Under the pieces are notes generated by a model. It searched no databases. It was not told the DNA's origin and saw nothing but the letters and a program-made list of their open reading frames with translations. The position numbers and the translations under genes are program-made. A stretch of DNA of 64,000 nt from Heterodera schachtii. Taxonomy: Eukaryota; Nematoda; Chromadorea; Rhabditida; Heteroderidae. Position 1 is the stretch's first letter; the number at the start of each line of letters is the position of its first letter. The DNA lies in assembly GCA_023374025.1 (NCBI GenBank), contig SIJG01000006.1, positions 2,231,102 to 2,295,101 of the forward strand, read 5' to 3'. Positions 60,423 through 64,000 of the stretch are shown here, one piece after another.

Positions 60423-63400
60423 TTATGCATTATTATTAAGCAAATTTCCGAACAAAATTGGGTTACCATTCTGTTGGAATCCGGCCAACAGTTGACTATA
60501 CAAAGCGCTTAGCTTTTGTTGTTGAGGAATGCTTAAAGAAAAAATAATTTTTATTAGAAAAGTTGAGATATTTTTTTTGTGTACGTCGAAAAATAAATTT
60601 GTAAAATGGGAAATTTTTCAAAAAATGAAAAAATTCAATATTGAAAAAAATGCTTAAAAATCATTTAAAAAATTAGAAATTTGGAATTTCTAAAACCAAA
60701 AAGAATTTTTTATATAAAAATTAAAGATAAATAAATAAATTTATTAAATTCTTAATGGCAAATAAATGTTTTTCATAAATAAAATCATTAAAAATCTTTA
60801 AAAATAAAAAAATTTTAAATTTCAGAATTTCAAAAAGAATTTTATACAATAAATAATAAAATTTAAAAAATGTTTAAAAATCTTTTAAAAATAAAATAAT
60901 AAATTAAAATATAAATTTTAAAAAATCGTTAAATTAAAAACCACGAATTAAAAATAAATTTATATAAAAATATTCACTCAAAATTACCTAATGCCTTGAA
61001 AAGCGGACAAATTGTTATTGTTGTTGTTGCTGCTGCTAAACACCGACTGCATGTTGTTGTTGCCACCACTGCAAGCGGTGGCCATCAGTGGTGTCAAAGT
61101 GCTGCTGCAAGACGCAAGCACATGTGCCGCAACAGGCTGCTGGTGTTGCAGCTGCGCTGCATGCGGTGCAGCGATGGCCTGCACATTGCATGCATTGGGC
61201 AGTATGTTGTTGCACAACGACGATGGTGTTGTCATCACTGATTGCGCGCAGCTTGCAGAAGTTGCACTAGCGGCCGAAATTGTTGCATGCTGGTGTTGTT
61301 GTTGCTGTACTGCAAGCAGCTGATTCAGAAACTGGGTTGTAATTGCACTCGATGAACTTGAAGCAGTAGTCGCGCTAATTGGCGGCGATGCCTACAATTA
61401 AAAAATGCCAAATTAATAATTTAATAAATAGTTATTGAAATTTTATAGAATTGCGAAATACAACAAATTGAATTCAAATTAATTTAATTTAATATTACTT
61501 ATTTTTTTAAATATATTAACGAATTTATTTAAAAAAATAAAATAAAAAATTTATTTTAAAATAATTTTTTTTATAAATTTTAAAGCAAATTTTTACATTA
61601 TTTGTTGGCGTCATATTTGCTTCCACTACAATAACTCCTGTACCATTTTGAGCAGTTTCATCAATTTTATTTTCTTTCACAACATTTGGCGCCTAAAAAA
61701 AATATTTTTTTTTTCAAAATTTTAATTTTTTTTCCGTTTTTACCGAATTTTTTGGCATTTCCATGCTCGCTGGCCTTGCTTCCGGTGATGAGTTTGAATT
61801 TGAAACATCCAAATTTGCGCCTTTTAGCTCAATGCCAAGCATTTCAGACATCCATTTATTTTGTGCGATTGCCTAAAAATTTTCGAATTTTTCTAAAAAA
61901 AATTTTAAAAATTTTTTAGGACCTGTCCAATTGTGAACAGTGCAGGCAGTAACAGAAGCATTCGGGCCAAACACACTGATGCATCAGTGGTGGAATTACC
62001 AGCGACCAAAATGGCATGCAAAAGGCCGTCACGGTTTTGAAGAATCCTAAAATTGTATAAAAAATCATTTTTTTTTTAAAATAAATAGTTTTTCATTTAA
62101 ATAAATTAAATGTGCGTCATCAAAGTGGGGAATTTAATAAAATTTAAATTTGAAGAAACTTTTTTAATAAAAAAATCATTAAAATGCCAAAAAAAAATTT
62201 TCCCGGCGGCACATATCGGCATCGCGGGCGCCGAAAAATCTTATTTATCTTTAAATGGCTTGAAATCGCAAAATTCCCAGACCCTTTCGCAAAAAAATTT
62301 CGGTTGAAACATATAATATATATATATATTCTTTTTTTTTAATTTTTAATAAAAAAAAAATTTCAAATTCTTATAAAAATAAGAGGGAAATTTATTTAGA
62401 AATGAAATTGTTTAAAATTTCATTGTTTTCTAAGTCTTACCAATTTTTTGCTTGATCACTCATTTCAGCAACATCCGGTTGCAGCAATAAAATCGCTTTA
62501 AGACAAGCAAAATCAATGTTTTGTGCATTCATTCGTCGAAGCGGATTAATCAATTCGTCCTTAAATATTTAAAATGTTTATTATAGTTAATTTAATTTAA
62601 AACTTTTTAAAATTTCGCTAAATTTAACAAAAACATAGCAAAATAATTTCCACCGGCGGCGCCCTCTCGGCACCGCCCGACCCTAATCTTATTTAAAAAA
62701 TTATAAAAACGGGCCCTAATTTTGGCAATTAGCACATAATAAACGGGCCCTAATTTTGGCAATTAGCACATAATAAACGGGCCCTAATTTTGGCAATTAT
62801 AGCACATGATAAACGGACCCTAATTTTGGCAATTAGCACATGATAAACGGACCCTAATTTTGGCAATTAGCACCCTTTAAACGGACTCTAATTGGCATTC
62901 AATTAGCATGATAAACGGACGCTAATTTTGGCAATTGGCACATGATAAACGAACCTTAATTATGCCAATTAGCATGATAAAGGCAATTAGCACATGATAA
63001 ACGGACCCTAATTATGCCAATTAGCATGATAAACGGACCCAAATTTGGCATTTAGCACATAATTAACGGACCCTAATTATGGCAATTAGCATAATAAACG
63101 TACCCTAATTTTGGCAATTAGCACATGAACACCATCATCAGTATCAACTGTTGTAGAAGCATCACCGTTTTGCGGGAGTGTGAAAAACGTGTCATTTGGG
63201 AGCACCAAAAATGGCTGTTGTAATGATGGCCCTGCAAATTGCTCGCTTTTCATGCCCATCACATTTACAGAGCGCTGCACGGAATGGAGAAGGGCAAATG
63301 GGGCGGCACAATGTTGCAACAAAATGAGCTAAAAATTTAATTATTTAAAATAAAAACGAAAATAAAATTTGCTAAAAATTATTTAAAAAATTATTTTAAC

Positions 63401-63933
63401 TGATTTTAAATATAAATACAATGGCGAATAAGAAAAAATATTTTGCCTAATAAGAATTTTTTTCAGAAAAAGATAAAAGATTTTCGTTTTTCATAAGAAT
63501 TACAAATGTAAAAAATATATTTTTTTTAAATAAATATTTATTATAATAGTTTTTAAATTATTTGAAATTAAAATAATCAATTTATTTATTTATTAATTTG
63601 ATAAAGAAATAATTTTAAAAAAAGTATAAATTTAAATGTTACCTACAAAATTTTTATATATTAATTATGTTATTTTTATATTATTAATAAATTGGGCAAA
63701 TAATTAAAATCATTTTTAATTGGACACAATTAATTATTTTAATAAATTCTCTTTTTAAATAAAATAATGTTTTTTTTTTATTATTTTATTAATTTTACTT
63801 TATCATTGAATTTCAACTCAGAAAATCCATGCAATGCGTTTGACCATTTGTTCAAATATTGGAAAGTTCGGTCTCGAATTGCTGTTGATGAATGCAAAAC
63901 GGGCTCAAATTGGACACCCGACTCAATTTCCAA
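60423..63933 (-). CDS. HNF4-like nuclear hormone receptor, ligand-binding domain and tail (5' part outside the window)
   Basis: Exons (minus): 63,933-63,799; 63,328-63,125; 62,559-62,441; 62,046-61,923; 61,872-61,744; 61,692-61,597; 61,391-60,988; 60,531-60,423. The ligand-binding domain is clear: 'LNKWSNALHGFSELKFNDK' (helix 3), 'HCAAPFALLHSVQRSV' (helix 5), 'NIDFACLKAILLLQPDVAEM' (helices 7-8, like HNF4 'eyayLKAIiFFdPDakgLS'), and 'ARMLLLLPALFTIGQ' (helices 10-11). 'MLGIEL' stands where HNF4 has 'LFGMAK'. A long tail rich in Q, N, S and A follows, including an N6 run. Nematodes hold hundreds of HNF4-derived receptors controlling metabolism and development. The zinc-finger DNA-binding domain would be encoded right of 64,000. 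Confidence 0.85.
62708..63122. repeat. Minisatellite in a receptor intron
   Basis: About twelve units of 28-37 bp like 'aaacggaccctaattttggc' + 'aattagcacatgat'. It occupies the intron between the exons at 63,125 and 62,559 and reaches to within 3 bp of the splice donor. Confidence 0.9.
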
Positions 63934-64000
63934 CTAAATTTTAATTAAATTAATTAATTAAAATTTATACATTTAATTAATTTATTTAAAAAAAATTTTT

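Noticed and set aside
60996..61323. Rightward coding frames rich in L, C and A over this stretch
   Set aside because: They are the antisense reading of the receptor's CAG/AAC-rich exon.

Overview
The window is nuclear DNA of a nematode, very AT-rich (by eye well over 70% A+T), with GC-rich exons standing out against AT-rich introns and spacers. Three host genes point to the phylum: an Srsx-like seven-transmembrane chemoreceptor, a MLT-10-like moulting-cycle protein, and an HNF4-like nuclear hormone receptor. The species cannot be fixed from sequence alone.

1-17,240: a Maverick/Polinton, a virus-like transposon with capsid genes. Rightward genes: a single-stranded-DNA-binding protein resembling the zinc-ribbon domain of RPA70, then a family-B DNA polymerase in about 15 exons. 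Leftward genes, read from 14.7 kb down: a 175-aa protein of unknown role, integrase (DD35E plus chromodomain), penton-like minor capsid protein with a large coiled-coil insert, a small basic core-like protein, major capsid protein, adenain-type protease, a signal-peptide/one-TM glycoprotein, and a gene whose end is an Argonaute PAZ domain with no MID or PIWI. No packaging ATPase is visible. At 15.1-17.2 kb a second, degenerate copy of the SSB gene lies in the same orientation with its own leader exons, so the element ends in, or abuts, a truncated head-to-tail copy. The polymerase, the PAZ gene and the second SSB copy carry frame breaks; the integrase, capsid, protease and glycoprotein genes are open throughout.

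17,240-29,874: tRNA-headed SINE-like repeats, then a 1.4-kb nearly perfect inverted repeat (17,964-19,357 against 28,481-29,874). It encloses about 7.4 kb of a 131-bp satellite (about 56 units) with a four-unit higher-order pattern. Each arm carries the 5' half of a chemoreceptor gene. Only the right arm runs on into the rest of the gene, which can be followed for six phase-consistent exons to 32,826.

33,000-45,800: a hAT-type MITE, a small secreted-protein gene, a 1.2-kb direct duplication, a tandem pair of genes for secreted proteins with repeated helix-turn-helix units (one intact, one broken, plus scattered remnants), and a tandem pair of stand-alone M41 (FtsH/YME1-like) peptidase domains.

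45,840-64,000: the 15-exon MLT-10-like gene (leftward) with a decayed duplicate of its 3' end, about 3.5 kb of upstream DNA holding four copies of a conserved block inside 0.83-0.88-kb tandem repeats, and the 3' part (ligand-binding domain and Q/N/A-rich tail) of an HNF4-like receptor whose DNA-binding domain lies beyond the right edge.
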